From Planctomycetaceae bacterium (GTDB lineage Bacteria > Planctomycetota > Planctomycetia > Planctomycetales > Planctomycetaceae), in contig JAGQQT010000003.1 of assembly GCA_020426065.1 (NCBI GenBank), positions 1 through 25,772 on the forward strand: a DNA stretch of 25,772 bases, read 5' to 3'. A program made the translations under genes and the position numbers. Positions 25,724-25,772 of the stretch are shown here, one piece after another (within the stretch, counting starts at the first letter, position 1; each line of letters opens with the position of its first letter). The notes beneath the pieces are model-generated. The model saw nothing but the letters and a program-made list of their open reading frames with translations, was not told the origin of the DNA and did not search any database.

Positions 25724-25736
25724 TCGACTCTTTTTG
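25711..25736 (+). terminator. Terminator hairpin overlapping the stop codon of the orphan gene
   Basis: CAAAAAGAGT (25711-25720) and ACTCTTTTTG (25727-25736) are a perfect 10-bp inverted repeat around a 6-base loop. The TGA stop (25721-25723) lies in the loop. The right arm ends with TTTTT, giving a partial U-tract, and the symmetric A-run would act for the opposite strand too, so it may serve both directions. Confidence 0.7.
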
Positions 25737-25772
25737 GATCAAACCGAATTTCCTCATGAAGACCGATTGGCT

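Noticed and set aside
1..25772. CRISPR array, tRNA, rRNA, prophage or transposase
   Set aside because: No regularly spaced direct repeats, no tRNA T-loop signatures in gaps, and no integrase or transposase among the open frames.

Overview
The window looks like a 25.8-kb piece of a Planctomycetes chromosome, most likely order Planctomycetales; the genus is not resolved. Supporting signs are a Ser/Thr kinase with the N-terminal helical segment typical of planctomycetal kinases, a tiny Arg/Lys-rich protein of a kind I associate with this phylum, an Mla-type operon with a long helical MCE protein, moderately high GC, short gene clusters that switch strand often, and starts that mostly lack a clear Shine-Dalgarno (SD) sequence. 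No rRNA, tRNA, CRISPR array, insertion sequence or prophage was seen.

Layout. (a) 1-1839, minus: a secreted PhoD-like phosphatase that runs off the left edge. (b) 2054-6482: a 1341-residue kinase-ATPase-helical-repeat fusion converging, with a 7-bp gap, on a small PilZ protein. (c) 6483-9140: a palindrome-rich intergenic region and a structured candidate RNA leader, then folC (folate polyglutamylation) and truB (tRNA pseudouridine 55). (d) 9250-11753: a circularly permuted ATP-grasp protein and an alpha-E protein, a conserved two-gene module of unknown product. (e) 11799-16020: argJ on the minus strand, divergent from a farnesyl/geranylgeranyl diphosphate synthase (ispA) and dxs, which supply isoprenoid precursors. 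(f) 16125-18982: a GC-rich palindromic element, a nitrilase-family amidohydrolase, a YacP-like NYN nuclease, and a convergent membrane-anchored PP2C phosphatase. (g) 19286-20408: a secreted protein made of two copies of one domain, and a 56-residue basic protein with a strong hairpin behind it. (h) 20409-23778: a long leader and an mlaE-mlaF-mlaD lipid-transport operon. (i) 24071-25723: an A/T-richer orphan gene with ankyrin-like repeats whose stop codon lies inside its own terminator hairpin.

How they fit together. Most genes are housekeeping (folate, tRNA modification, arginine, isoprenoids, envelope lipid transport). The accessory interest lies in the phospho- and cyclic-di-GMP signalling genes (kinase fusion, PilZ, PP2C), the ATP-grasp/alpha-E module, the orphan ankyrin-like gene, and several non-coding structures: the folC leader (a 10-bp hairpin beside the SD whose loop can pair with an upstream segment), the 78-bp palindromic element after dxs, and inverted repeats in promoter regions. 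I do not see one large multigene system that is clearly new; the best leads for novelty are the folC leader, the palindromic element and the terminal orphan gene.
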